Made by a program: the position numbers and the translations under genes
NCBI GenBank assembly: GCA_003402705.1
Contig: QQNF01000039.1
Location: forward strand, 1-38,471
Reading direction: 5' to 3'
DNA: 38,471 nt
From: Verrucomicrobiota bacterium
GTDB taxonomy: Bacteria > Verrucomicrobiota > Verrucomicrobiia > Verrucomicrobiales > V1-33
Notes under the pieces: model-generated
The model's input: the letters and a program-made list of their open reading frames with translations, nothing else
Databases searched by the model: none
What the model was told of the DNA's origin: nothing
In this document: positions 8,262 to 16,828 of the stretch, piece by piece
How the letters are laid out: every line of letters begins with the position of its first letter
Numbering within the stretch: position 1 is the first letter of the stretch

Positions 8262-10841
8262 ATGATCGGAGACCTCATCAAGATCCGTCCGGAACAGCTT
8301 CCGGCGCGACGCCGGAACCGTATGCCGCTGTGGAAGCGGCCGCAGTTTCGGGTGACAGCGCTGACCCTGCTGGCGGCAGGGGTGGTGACGTGGTTGAGCC
8401 TGCGCACGTACCTGGCGCAATTTCAGGAGAAGGCGGAGACCTTTGATTTGAGCCTGCTGGGGAAGTTCGAGCAGAGCAGTATCCTATTTGACCGGGACGG
8501 GCGTGAGATCGGGCGGCTGGCGAATGAGAATCGGACGCTGGTGCAGTACAGCGACATGCCGCAGTATCTGATTGATGCGCTGGTGGCGACGGAGGACAGC
8601 CGGTTCTGGGAGCACAAGGGTGTGGATTACCGGGGGATTGCGCGGGCGGCGAAGGACGGTTTGTTTGCGGGGAGGCTGGTATCGGGGGCGAGTACGATCA
8701 CGCAGCAGCTGGCGAGGAATACTTATGGGCTGACGGAGCGGACGCGGGAGCGGAAGCTGCTGGAGATCTATCTGGCGGAGCGGATTGAGAGGCACTATCA
8801 GAAGCCGACGATCATTGAGCTGTATCTGAACCGGATTCCGTTCGGGAAAGGGTTTTTCGGGATCGAGGCGGCGGCGCAGGGGTATTTCAGCAAGACGACG
8901 CGGCAGCTGACGAAGGCGGAGGCGGCGACGCTGATTGGGCTGATCAAGAGCCCGCGGTTTTACAATCCGATCAATGATCCGCAGTTGTCGTTGCGGGAGC
9001 GGGACCAGACGATCGACCGGATGGTGATCCGGAATTATCTGACGCGGGAGGAAGCGGTGGTGTTGAAGGGGCAGCCGCTGGGGGTGAAGCCGTCGGACAC
9101 GGTGCGGGCGGCTGGGTATGTGCAGCATGAGATTGAGGATGAAGTGGAGGGGATCCTGACTGAACTGGGGGTGGAGGGGATCGCGGGGAAAGGGTTCCGG
9201 GTGTACACGACGATTGATTCGGGGATGCAGGAGGCGATGGAGGCGAGCTTCCTGAAGCGGCTGGCGGAGGTGGAGCAGCGTGAGGATTATCCGAAGGACC
9301 GGGAGAAGCTGGCGGATTTCACGGCGAAGCTGGAGGCGCACCGGAAGGCGAACGGGTTGCCGCAGGAAGCGCCGCGGCCCGCGTACCTGCAGGGAGCGGG
9401 GATTGCGGTGAACAACCGGACGGGCGGGGTGCTGGCGATGGCGGGCGGGCGGAATTTCGGGCAGTCGCAGTACAACCGGGTGCTGCTGACGAAGCGGCCT
9501 GCGGCGACGGCGTTTGTGCCGTTTGTGTACACGGCGGCGTTTGAGGACAAGTGGTTTCCGGGGAGCCGGATCATTGATCAGCGGATGGACAACACGCGGG
9601 TGATGCTAGGGGCGACGAGCGGGACGCTGGGGGAGTTAGGGGTGGAGACCTTCAATATTCAGCATGACGACACGACGTCGGTGCGGAAGGCGCTGATTCA
9701 GGGGAAGAACAACTGTGCGGCGCGGCTAGGGCTGGAGATCGGGGTGGAGAAGGTGACGGCGGTGGCGAAGCGTGCGGGGTTTGGGGAGATGCCGGCGGAT
9801 CCGGCGGTGCTGCTGGGGCGTCAGGACGTATCTGTGAAGGACATGGCGCTGGCGTACACGACGTTTCCGAATGGCGGGACGAGGCCTGAGGGGATTCATT
9901 TTGTGACGAAGATCGAGAATCCGGAGGGGCGGACGCTCTGGAAGCGGGCGGAGGAGGGAGTGAAGCAGGTGCTGGTGACGGATCCTGCGGCGGCGTGGAT
10001 GACGCACAGTTGTCTGGAGGAATCGATGCTGCTGGACATCGGGACGGCGTCGAATGCGCTGGAGCTTGGGTTGAAGCCGATGCCGGTGGCTGGGAAGACG
10101 GGGACGCACATCAATTCGAGCGACCTGTGGTTTGCGGGGTACAGCAGTGAGGTGACGTGTGCGGTGTGGGTGGGATTGGACAAGCGTGAGCAGGTGTATC
10201 CGTTTGCGTTCGGGCGGCACACGGCGCTGCCGGTGTGGGTGGATGTGATGAATGCGTCGGTGCGTGAGGGGAAGGAGCCGGCGGATTTTGCGGAGCCGCA
10301 GGGGTTGAGCCTTGTGGAATTGTGCGAGTTGTCGGGGGATGTGGCGTCGGATGCGTGTCTGGAGATGCGGCCTGATCCGGCGGATCCGAGTCGGGAGAAG
10401 CTGACGAAGATTTCGTACATGGAGTATATCCGTGGCGGGTCGAAGCTGGGGAATGTGTGCAAGCTGCACACGATTGGCGGGGAGACGGCGGCGACGGGGT
10501 TCATTGCGGAGCCGGGGGTGCCGGTGCCGCCGACTGGACCGACTGGGGTGAATCCGGCGCTGGCGGCGGCGGATGCGATTCCGGTGCGGATCAATGCGGC
10601 GACGGTGCTGGGGAAGGATCCGTACACGTCGGTGGTGGCGAGTGCGCCTGCGGAAGTGGAGGAGGAGGGGAAGGGGAAACGGGATCCTGACCAGAAGGGC
10701 GGGGACGACGAGAAGAACGCAGTGGCGAAGCCGGGGATACAGGTGGCTCCGGCGATTCCGGCGGCGCCTGTGCCGGTGGTATCGCCGGGGACGGCTCCGC
10801 GGCCGCTACTGATTCAGCCTGGCAAGGCGGACATTGAGTGA
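8262..10841 (+). CDS. Class A penicillin-binding protein (GT51 glycosyltransferase with apparently inactive transpeptidase domain)
   Basis: The 859-residue protein has a short basic cytoplasmic tail, one transmembrane segment (about 32-50) and a GT51 peptidoglycan glycosyltransferase domain. GT51 motifs are intact: EDSRFWEHKGVD with Glu111, GASTITQQLARN, RKLLEIYLAERIE and YLNRIPFG. These polymerise lipid II into glycan strands at the membrane. A linker leads to a transpeptidase-fold domain whose SxxK is TAFV (Thr416, Val419) and whose SxN is GKN (481-483). KTG is retained at 612-614. Acylation by the usual serine is thus not possible. The last ~120 residues are a Pro/Ala/Gly-rich tail. In-frame starts at 8193 (TTG) and 8214 (ATG) would add a Cys-rich leader unlike a PBP N-terminus, so 8262 is preferred. 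Confidence 0.92.
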   Translation: MIGDLIKIRPEQLPARRRNRMPLWKRPQFRVTALTLLAAGVVTWLSLRTYLAQFQEKAETFDLSLLGKFEQSSILFDRDGREIGRLANENRTLVQYSDMPQYLIDALVATEDSRFWEHKGVDYRGIARAAKDGLFAGRLVSGASTITQQLARNTYGLTERTRERKLLEIYLAERIERHYQKPTIIELYLNRIPFGKGFFGIEAAAQGYFSKTTRQLTKAEAATLIGLIKSPRFYNPINDPQLSLRERDQTIDRMVIRNYLTREEAVVLKGQPLGVKPSDTVRAAGYVQHEIEDEVEGILTELGVEGIAGKGFRVYTTIDSGMQEAMEASFLKRLAEVEQREDYPKDREKLADFTAKLEAHRKANGLPQEAPRPAYLQGAGIAVNNRTGGVLAMAGGRNFGQSQYNRVLLTKRPAATAFVPFVYTAAFEDKWFPGSRIIDQRMDNTRVMLGATSGTLGELGVETFNIQHDDTTSVRKALIQGKNNCAARLGLEIGVEKVTAVAKRAGFGEMPADPAVLLGRQDVSVKDMALAYTTFPNGGTRPEGIHFVTKIENPEGRTLWKRAEEGVKQVLVTDPAAAWMTHSCLEESMLLDIGTASNALELGLKPMPVAGKTGTHINSSDLWFAGYSSEVTCAVWVGLDKREQVYPFAFGRHTALPVWVDVMNASVREGKEPADFAEPQGLSLVELCELSGDVASDACLEMRPDPADPSREKLTKISYMEYIRGGSKLGNVCKLHTIGGETAATGFIAEPGVPVPPTGPTGVNPALAAADAIPVRINAATVLGKDPYTSVVASAPAEVEEEGKGKRDPDQKGGDDEKNAVAKPGIQVAPAIPAAPVPVVSPGTAPRPLLIQPGKADIE

Positions 10842-10963
10842 GATGGCGGGGCGGGGATGGGTGCGGGGGTGGGAGGAGGAATTGCGGGAGTGGGAGTGCC
10901 GTTGAGCCATCCGCTTGCGTAGATGGGAAAAGGACCGTTGCGTTGCGGTTCCGGAAATTTCTC

Positions 10964-13558
10964 ATGCTTGCCCGAACCAGTTCCCCAGATCTTGCTGCCT
11001 CTCCTGAGGGGACAGTTGCCTTTCCACTCTCTGGCGTGCAGCACCGGCGCCTTGCGAACGGGCTGGAGATCCTGTTCAAGGAGGACCGGAGTGCGCCGCT
11101 GGTGAGTGCGCAGGTGTGGGTGCGGACGGGGAGCATCATGGAGGCGAATCTGCTGGGCACGGGGGTGTCGCATCTGGTGGAGCACATGGTTTTTCAGGGA
11201 GCGGGAGCGCATGGGCCGGGTGCGGTGGCGCGGTTGGTGCAGGAGACGGGCGGGGTGCTGAATGCGTACACGTCGTTTGACCGGACGGTGTACTGGATCG
11301 ACACCCTGAGGGAGGGATTGGATACGGCGCTGGGGGTGCTGGCGGATCTGACGACGGCGGCGCGGTTTCCGCATGCGGAGTTTGAGAAGGAGAAGGATGT
11401 GATCCGGCGGGAGATTGACATGGGGCGGGACGATCCGGGGCGGACGGTGAGTCAGCTGATGTTCAGCACGGTTTACCGGGAGCATCCGTATCGTGAGCCG
11501 GTGATCGGGCGGCTGGAGTTATTCAACACGGTGGAGCGTGATGCGGCGTTCGGGTACTGGCAGGAGCGGTACACGCCGGAGCGGATGTTTGTGGTGGTGG
11601 CTGGGGATACGGATATTGAGACGGTGGAGCGGATGGTGGAGGAGCGATTCGGGAAGGTGGAGTCGCGGCCGTCGGCGCATTTGTATCTGCCTGAGGAGCC
11701 GGTGCAGACGGCGGCGCGGGCGGCGCATGCGGAGTTCAGCACGGAGATCACGCGGATGGAGCTGGCGTGGCGGATTCCGGGATTGCTGCATGCGGACACG
11801 CCGGCGCTGGAAGTGCTAGGGACGCTGATGGGGAGCGGGCGGACGTCGCGGTTGTGGCGGGAGGTGCGGGAGCGGAAGGCGCTGGTGCATTCGGTGGGGG
11901 CGGGGGCGTACACGCCGGTGCTGAGCGGGATCTTCTATGCGAGTGCGGAGTGTGACCCTGACAAACGTGAGGCGGCGGAGGCGGCGATGCTGGATCAGGT
12001 GCGGGCGATTCAGGACAGCGGGGTGACGGAGGCGGATGTGCGGCGGGCGCGGCGGATGTTCCTAGCGGATCAGTTATCGGGGCTGACGACGACGCGGGGG
12101 CAGGCGAGTGATGTGGGGAGCAACTGGCACAGTGCGGGGAATGCGGATTTCACGAGTCATTATCTGGAAGCGGTGGACCGGGTGACGCCGGAGCAGGTGC
12201 AGCGGGTGGCGCGGGAGTGGCTGACGCCGCAGGGGCTGACGAGTGTTTCGATCAATCCGCCGGGGAGCCTAGCGAAGACGACGGTGGCGGTGAGCGGGCT
12301 GCGTGCGGAGCCGGTGCGGCGTCACGTCTACCCTAACGGATTGACCCTGCTGGTGCGGGAGGACCGGCGGCTGCCGGTGGTGTCGCTGCATGCGACCCTG
12401 CGGGGCGGGTTGCTGGCGGAGAGTGTGGAGTCGAGCGGGATTGGGAGGCTGATGGCGCGGACGTTTGTGAAGGGGACGGCGAGCCGGGGATCGGAGGAGA
12501 TTGCGGATCTAATTGAGAGTGGAGGCGGGAGCATTGGGGCGGACAGTGGTGGGAGCAGTTTTTCGGTATCGGCGCAGGTGCTGCGGCCGGATTTCGAGCA
12601 GGGGCTGGCGTTGTGGGCGGAGGTGCTGCTGGAGCCGTCGTTTCCGGAGGACGAGGTGAAGCGGGAGGCGTCGCGGCAGGCGGCGGCGCTGAAGCAGCAG
12701 GAGGACCATCCGTCGTTCCTAGCGTTTCAGGCGCTGCGGCGTGCGGTGTACGGGACGCATCCGTTTTCGCTGAACCGTGAGGGGACGCCGGAGTCGCTGG
12801 GGCGGATCGGGCGGGAGGAGATTCTGGGGTTGCACCGGGAGCAGGTGGTGACTGGGAATGCGGTGGTGGCGGTGGTGGGAGATGTGGGTTTTGAGGAGGC
12901 GCGGGAAGTGGTGGCGCGGGCGCTAGCGGGATTGCCGGAGGGGCCGCGGCGGGATGGGGCGACGCTGCCGGAGCCGCCGATGCATGCGGGGCAGACGATT
13001 GCGCTGGTGAAGGATAAGCGTCAGGCGTTTCTGGTGGCGGGGTATCCGACGGTTGGGATCACGCACGAGGACAGGACGGCGCTGGATCTGATTGATGAAG
13101 CGTGCAGCGACATGGCGAGCCGGTTTTTCGAGCGGATCCGGGAGCAGCATGGGCTGGCGTACAGTGTGGGGACGACGCAGATCATCGGGATGGCTCCGGG
13201 GGTGTTTGCGTTTTATCTGAGCACGGCACCGGAGAAGCTGGAGTTTGCGCGGGACGAACTGCTGAAGGAGATCGGGCTGCTGGCGCGGGAGGGATTGCTG
13301 GCGGATGAACTGGACCGGGCGCGGAAGACGTGGATCGGGAAGCAGGCGATGCAGACGCAGAGCAGTGCGGGGCTGGCGCAGCAGTGTGCGCTGGATGAGC
13401 TGTACGGGTTAGGGTTTGACCACTATGAAGCGGTGCTGGAGCGGGTGCGGAGCATCACGGTGGAGGAAGTGGCGGCGGTGTGCCGGCGGTATTTCACGGC
13501 GGCTCCGGTGCTGGTGGCGGTGGGGCCGGAGGGGGAGGAAGTGAGAAGTGAGAAGTGA
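10964..13558 (+). CDS. M16-family metalloprotease, two-half (pitrilysin/PqqL-like)
   Basis: The 864-residue protein is an inverzincin peptidase with two M16 halves. The N-terminal half has the inverted zinc motif HLVEH (His70, Glu73, His74) and the third ligand Glu150 in RREIDM, exactly the usual 76 residues on. The C-terminal half lacks the zinc motif, as normal, and has the substrate-binding segment RFFERIREQHGLAYSV. Such proteins degrade peptides in the periplasm or cytoplasm. No convincing signal peptide is seen. ATG 10964 is chosen. The frame is open back to 10838, but those ~42 codons are low-complexity Gly/Arg and do not look coding. The stop lies within a GAGAAGT tandem repeat. It is 122 bases downstream of the PBP gene. 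Confidence 0.93.
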   Translation: MLARTSSPDLAASPEGTVAFPLSGVQHRRLANGLEILFKEDRSAPLVSAQVWVRTGSIMEANLLGTGVSHLVEHMVFQGAGAHGPGAVARLVQETGGVLNAYTSFDRTVYWIDTLREGLDTALGVLADLTTAARFPHAEFEKEKDVIRREIDMGRDDPGRTVSQLMFSTVYREHPYREPVIGRLELFNTVERDAAFGYWQERYTPERMFVVVAGDTDIETVERMVEERFGKVESRPSAHLYLPEEPVQTAARAAHAEFSTEITRMELAWRIPGLLHADTPALEVLGTLMGSGRTSRLWREVRERKALVHSVGAGAYTPVLSGIFYASAECDPDKREAAEAAMLDQVRAIQDSGVTEADVRRARRMFLADQLSGLTTTRGQASDVGSNWHSAGNADFTSHYLEAVDRVTPEQVQRVAREWLTPQGLTSVSINPPGSLAKTTVAVSGLRAEPVRRHVYPNGLTLLVREDRRLPVVSLHATLRGGLLAESVESSGIGRLMARTFVKGTASRGSEEIADLIESGGGSIGADSGGSSFSVSAQVLRPDFEQGLALWAEVLLEPSFPEDEVKREASRQAAALKQQEDHPSFLAFQALRRAVYGTHPFSLNREGTPESLGRIGREEILGLHREQVVTGNAVVAVVGDVGFEEAREVVARALAGLPEGPRRDGATLPEPPMHAGQTIALVKDKRQAFLVAGYPTVGITHEDRTALDLIDEACSDMASRFFERIREQHGLAYSVGTTQIIGMAPGVFAFYLSTAPEKLEFARDELLKEIGLLAREGLLADELDRARKTWIGKQAMQTQSSAGLAQQCALDELYGLGFDHYEAVLERVRSITVEEVAAVCRRYFTAAPVLVAVGPEGEEVRSEK

Positions 13559-13566
13559 GAAGTGGG
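13539..13566 (+). repeat. Short GAGAAGT tandem repeat across the M16 stop codon
   Basis: The heptamer GAGAAGT is repeated about three to four times in a row, and the M16 protease stop codon falls within it. Slippage here would alter only the last few residues. Confidence 0.7.
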
Positions 13567-13842
13567 AAATCGGAATGGTGAAGGTGGGCGGGTTCGGAGA
13601 GGTGGGATAAGGGGACAGGCTTCTTTTGGGGGTGCGGGGCTGGAGGGGTCACAGGAAGGATGCCTGTGTCACTTTGGGGGATTCAGGTCTGGGGTTGCAA
13701 ATGGTGGGGTGGCGGGTTCATTTCTGAAAGGAGCGAGTGGCGGGGAACCGTCGGGGCTTTGGCGCCGTTGTTTCCTGCGGAGTGGTGCGGGGAATTGCTG
13801 CGCTGCTGATTTTCTGAAATTGAACCAGTTGGGACTGACATT

Positions 13843-14655
13843 ATGTGGACATCGATCAAATCGTATACGGACATCCGCTTTGAGAAGACGGAGGACGGGG
13901 TGGCGAAGATCACGATCAACCGGCCGGAGGTGAGGAATGCGTTCCGGCCGCTGACGGTGAAGGAGTTGCTGGATGCGTTTGATCTGGCGCATGAGGATCC
14001 GGAGATCGGGGTGATTGTGCTGACTGGGGAGGGAGAGAAGGCGTTTTGTTCGGGAGGGGACCAGAAGGTGCGTGGGCATGCGGGGTATGTGGGGAGTGAC
14101 GGGGTGCCGCGGCTGAATGTGCTGGATTTGCAGAAGAAGATCCGTGGGTTGCCGAAGCCGGTGATTGCGATGGTGGCTGGGTATGCGATCGGGGGCGGGC
14201 ATGTGCTGCATGTGGTCTGCGATCTGACGATTGCGGCGGACAATGCGCGGTTCGGGCAGACGGGGCCGAAGGTGGGGTCGTTTGATGGCGGGCTGGGGTC
14301 GTCGTATCTGGCGAGGATTGTAGGGCAGAAGAAGGCGCGGGAGATCTGGTTTTTGTGCCGGCAGTACGATGCGCAGCAGGCCTTGGACATGGGGTTGGTG
14401 AACGCGGTGGTGCCGCTAGCGGAGCTGGAGGCGGAGACGCTGAAGTGGGCGCGGGAGATTCTGCAGCACAGCCCGCTGGCGTTGCGGTGTCTGAAGTCGG
14501 CGCTGAATGCGGACTGTGACGGGCAGATGGGGCTGCTGGATCTGGCTGGGAACGCGACCTTGCTGTATTACATGAGCGAGGAGGCGAAGGAGGGGAAGAA
14601 TGCGTTTGTGGAGAAGCGGAAGCCTGACTTCGGGAAGTTTCCGCGGGTGCCGTGA
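13843..14655 (+). CDS. menB: 1,4-dihydroxy-2-naphthoyl-CoA synthase
   Basis: The 270-residue crotonase-fold enzyme closes the second ring in menaquinone synthesis, converting o-succinylbenzoyl-CoA to dihydroxynaphthoyl-CoA. MenB rather than a general enoyl-CoA hydratase is indicated by [17 protein letters not shown], the oxyanion-hole segment [23 protein letters not shown] (residues ~108-130), [13 protein letters not shown] and the C-terminal [20 protein letters not shown]. Length is normal. It stands alone, without other men genes, 284 bases downstream of the M16 gene. A short AT-richer stretch directly precedes ATG 13843. Cytoplasmic; points to a menaquinone-based respiratory chain. Confidence 0.96.
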   Translation: MWTSIKSYTDIRFEKTEDGVAKITINRPEVRNAFRPLTVKELLDAFDLAHEDPEIGVIVLTGEGEKAFCSGGDQKVRGHAGYVGSDGVPRLNVLDLQKKIRGLPKPVIAMVAGYAIGGGHVLHVVCDLTIAADNARFGQTGPKVGSFDGGLGSSYLARIVGQKKAREIWFLCRQYDAQQALDMGLVNAVVPLAELEAETLKWAREILQHSPLALRCLKSALNADCDGQMGLLDLAGNATLLYYMSEEAKEGKNAFVEKRKPDFGKFPRVP

Positions 14656-14683
14656 GGGCTGGGCCGGGCGGGCCTTGTGGCGG

Positions 14684-15172
14684 TCAGTAATCCATTTCGC
14701 GGAACGTCTGGCGGGTGAGTTCCTCGCGGGCGAGCATTTTGTCGGCGTTGGCGCGGAGGCGACGGCAGAGGAGACGGCCGAGCCATTTGAGGACGAGGAA
14801 GGCGGCGTGGGGGTCGGTCTGGACGATGTGAGTGAACTGGTGGTCGTCGATGGTCCAGATGTCGGCGCGTTCGACGATTTCGACATCGGCGCTGGCCTTC
14901 TGGGGGTCGATCATGTGCATTTCGCCGACGGTTTCGCCCGGGAGGATGGTGGCGAGTTCGAGGTAGGAACCGTGGGCGTGGCAGGAGACCTTGGCTTTGC
15001 CGGAGAGGAGGATGGTGAGCGTCTGATGGGGTTGGCCCTGAGTGGCGAGGCGGGTGCCGACGGGGACGGCGGCGAAGCGGCCGGCGCGGGCGAGTTTGGC
15101 GCGGAGGGAGTCGTCGAGTTCCGACAGGAGACCGAGCGGCGGGAGCATGTCGGGTGTGTTGTCGGGGTCCAT
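14684..15172 (-). CDS. Stand-alone cyclic nucleotide-binding-type domain protein
   Basis: This 162-residue protein is essentially one cNMP-binding beta-roll with a short N-terminal helix and a C-terminal helical end. The core runs from VPVGTRLATQGQ (about residue 38) through ILLSGKAKV and LPGETVGEMHMID to ADIWTIDDHQF. There is no DNA-binding helix-turn-helix, so it is not a Crp/Fnr regulator. At the phosphate-binding cassette the usual PRAA arginine is replaced by a QKASAD stretch, so cAMP binding is doubtful. The start is ATG 15172. Upstream in-frame codons look non-coding. It converges on menB with a 28-base gap. Confidence 0.8.
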   Translation of the reverse strand: MDPDNTPDMLPPLGLLSELDDSLRAKLARAGRFAAVPVGTRLATQGQPHQTLTILLSGKAKVSCHAHGSYLELATILPGETVGEMHMIDPQKASADVEIVERADIWTIDDHQFTHIVQTDPHAAFLVLKWLGRLLCRRLRANADKMLAREELTRQTFREMDY

Positions 15173-15367
15173 GGCGGTAGCGAAGAGGGTTCCGATGCAA
15201 GGTTCTGCCACGGACCTTGATGGGGCAAGACCGGAGTGATTGAATCGGGGACGGGGCTGGGGCTGCTGAAACCTGAAGGTGCGGCGGAGGAACACGGTTT
15301 GACCCGATGGGGGAGCGGAGGTGTGAGTGCCCGCGGGAAGGCGCGAAGCGAGGTGGCGGGAGTCGCG

Positions 15368-16822
15368 TCAGTTTTTCTCGCGGATCTGGTAGAAGCGGTT
15401 TGGGCCGAGGGGTTTAAGGAAGTGGGAAGTGGAGGAGGAGGTGGCTGGGACGGTGGCTTCGGTGGACCATGTGGAGAGGTCAGGGGAGCTGCGGACCTCG
15501 TAGGAGCGGGAGGGTTGGGAATCCCAGCGGAGGATGAGGTCTGAGCCGACGAAGCCGAATTCGCGGAGGGCGAGGGGTGGGAGCGAGCCGGAGGCGACGT
15601 TGAAGCGGAGCGGGCCGAAGGCTGGGGGTGAAGAGTCGTTGGGGAAGAGGAGAGCGAACCACGAGCCGACGGGGAGTGGGAAGCTGATGGCGCCTACGGA
15701 GACGGGATCGCCGGGGGAGTCAGTGCCGTTGAGGTAGAGTCGGAAGGCCGGGGGAGTGGAGGCTGGGTCTGAGCCGTCTGGCCAGATGCCGATCCAGCTG
15801 TCTGGTGTGGCGGCCGGGAAGTTCCATGAGATGGGGACGGGGTGGTCTTCAGGATTTACGGGAGCTGGGATGGAGAAGGCCTGGGAGGGTGAGGCGGCTT
15901 TGAAGACCCATGTGGAGGCGGAGACGGAGCCGTTGAGGGTGAGCGTGTAGAGCGTGGAGGCGGCAGGGGAGACGTCGATGGTGTCGAGGGAGAGGACATT
16001 GACGGGGGATGGGCCGCCGGAGAGGACGAGGGATTGGATGCCTTCTGCGGGCGGGCTGATGACCCATGAGAGGGTGATGGGGACGCCGTCCTCGATGAAG
16101 AGGTGATCCGGCATGAAGCCGAGGATGGGGGAGGCGACGACGTCGAAGTCGAAGGTGGCGAGGGATTCGTAGCCGTCATTGGCGAGGAAGTAGGCGCGCC
16201 AGCTGCCTTCGGGGAGTGCGGGGGAGGAGAAGGTGACGTTGCCGGAGGCGAGGCCGGAAGTGGCTGACTGGGTGCCGTTGACGTAGAGCCAGATGGTGGA
16301 GCCGGGGTTGCCGTCGGGGACGCCGACGAGGTCGCGGGGGTAGATGCCGACCCAGTCGGTGCCGGCGGGGTTGGAGCGATTGGTCCATGAGGCGGTGATG
16401 GATTCGCCCGGGCGGTAGATGGGTTTATCGAGTGAGAAGGAGGCGACGGTGTCGCGATTGCCGACGATGGAGAAGTCTGCGGTGCCGACGATGGTGTAGC
16501 CGTCGTTTGCCAGGAAGAAGGCGGACCATTCTCTGACGGAGAGGCCTGGGTTGGTGAAGGAGACCGAGCCGGAGGCGAGGGCGGCGCCGGGGGTTCTGGT
16601 GCCGTTGACGTAGAACCAGCGGGTGGAGGCGACGCTGCCTGGGGTGACGTTGCGGGGGTAGATGCCGATCCAGTCGGTGGCGGTGGCGTTATCTCTGCCG
16701 GACCATGAGGCGGTGATGGTTTCGCCGGGTTCGTACTGGGAGCGGTCGAGGGAGAAGGAGAACTGGGCGCGGGCGGAGAGCGTGAGGAAACACGCGAGGA
16801 AGAGCAGGAGGAGGCGGTTCAT
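15368..16822 (-). CDS. Secreted repeat protein with DWIGI-type Ig-like repeats
   Basis: The 484-residue protein has a clear signal peptide (cleavage after SARA/Q, residue ~19). Three copies of a ~100-residue repeat follow: residues 21-120, 124-229 and 312-410. Each has PGE/ITASW, then DWIGIYP (or SWIGIWP), a YxNGT strand, and ends in FLANDGY or FPNDSS followed by a strand. A different Ig-like segment sits at about 232-305. The C-terminal ~65 residues (LILRWDSQPSRSYEVRSSPDL and on) resemble the terminal domain common on secreted Verrucomicrobial proteins. The phosphatase-like gene upstream, 6 bases away on the same strand, carries the same repeat, so the two are one operon and perhaps one surface complex. 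The repeats resemble SKICH-type Ig domains at the DWIGIF motif; function unknown. Confidence 0.8.
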   Translation of the reverse strand: MNRLLLLFLACFLTLSARAQFSFSLDRSQYEPGETITASWSGRDNATATDWIGIYPRNVTPGSVASTRWFYVNGTRTPGAALASGSVSFTNPGLSVREWSAFFLANDGYTIVGTADFSIVGNRDTVASFSLDKPIYRPGESITASWTNRSNPAGTDWVGIYPRDLVGVPDGNPGSTIWLYVNGTQSATSGLASGNVTFSSPALPEGSWRAYFLANDGYESLATFDFDVVASPILGFMPDHLFIEDGVPITLSWVISPPAEGIQSLVLSGGPSPVNVLSLDTIDVSPAASTLYTLTLNGSVSASTWVFKAASPSQAFSIPAPVNPEDHPVPISWNFPAATPDSWIGIWPDGSDPASTPPAFRLYLNGTDSPGDPVSVGAISFPLPVGSWFALLFPNDSSPPAFGPLRFNVASGSLPPLALREFGFVGSDLILRWDSQPSRSYEVRSSPDLSTWSTEATVPATSSSTSHFLKPLGPNRFYQIREKN

Positions 16823-16828
16823 GGCGGG

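Noticed and set aside
10838..10963. Upstream extension of the M16 protease to a GTG overlapping the PBP gene
   Set aside because: The added residues are low-complexity Gly/Arg and unlike an M16 N-terminus; ATG 10964 is better.
13562..13842. Plus-strand open frame between the M16 gene and menB
   Set aside because: Gly- and Ser-rich, no recognisable start signal, overlaps the menB start in another frame. I treat the 281 bases as intergenic.
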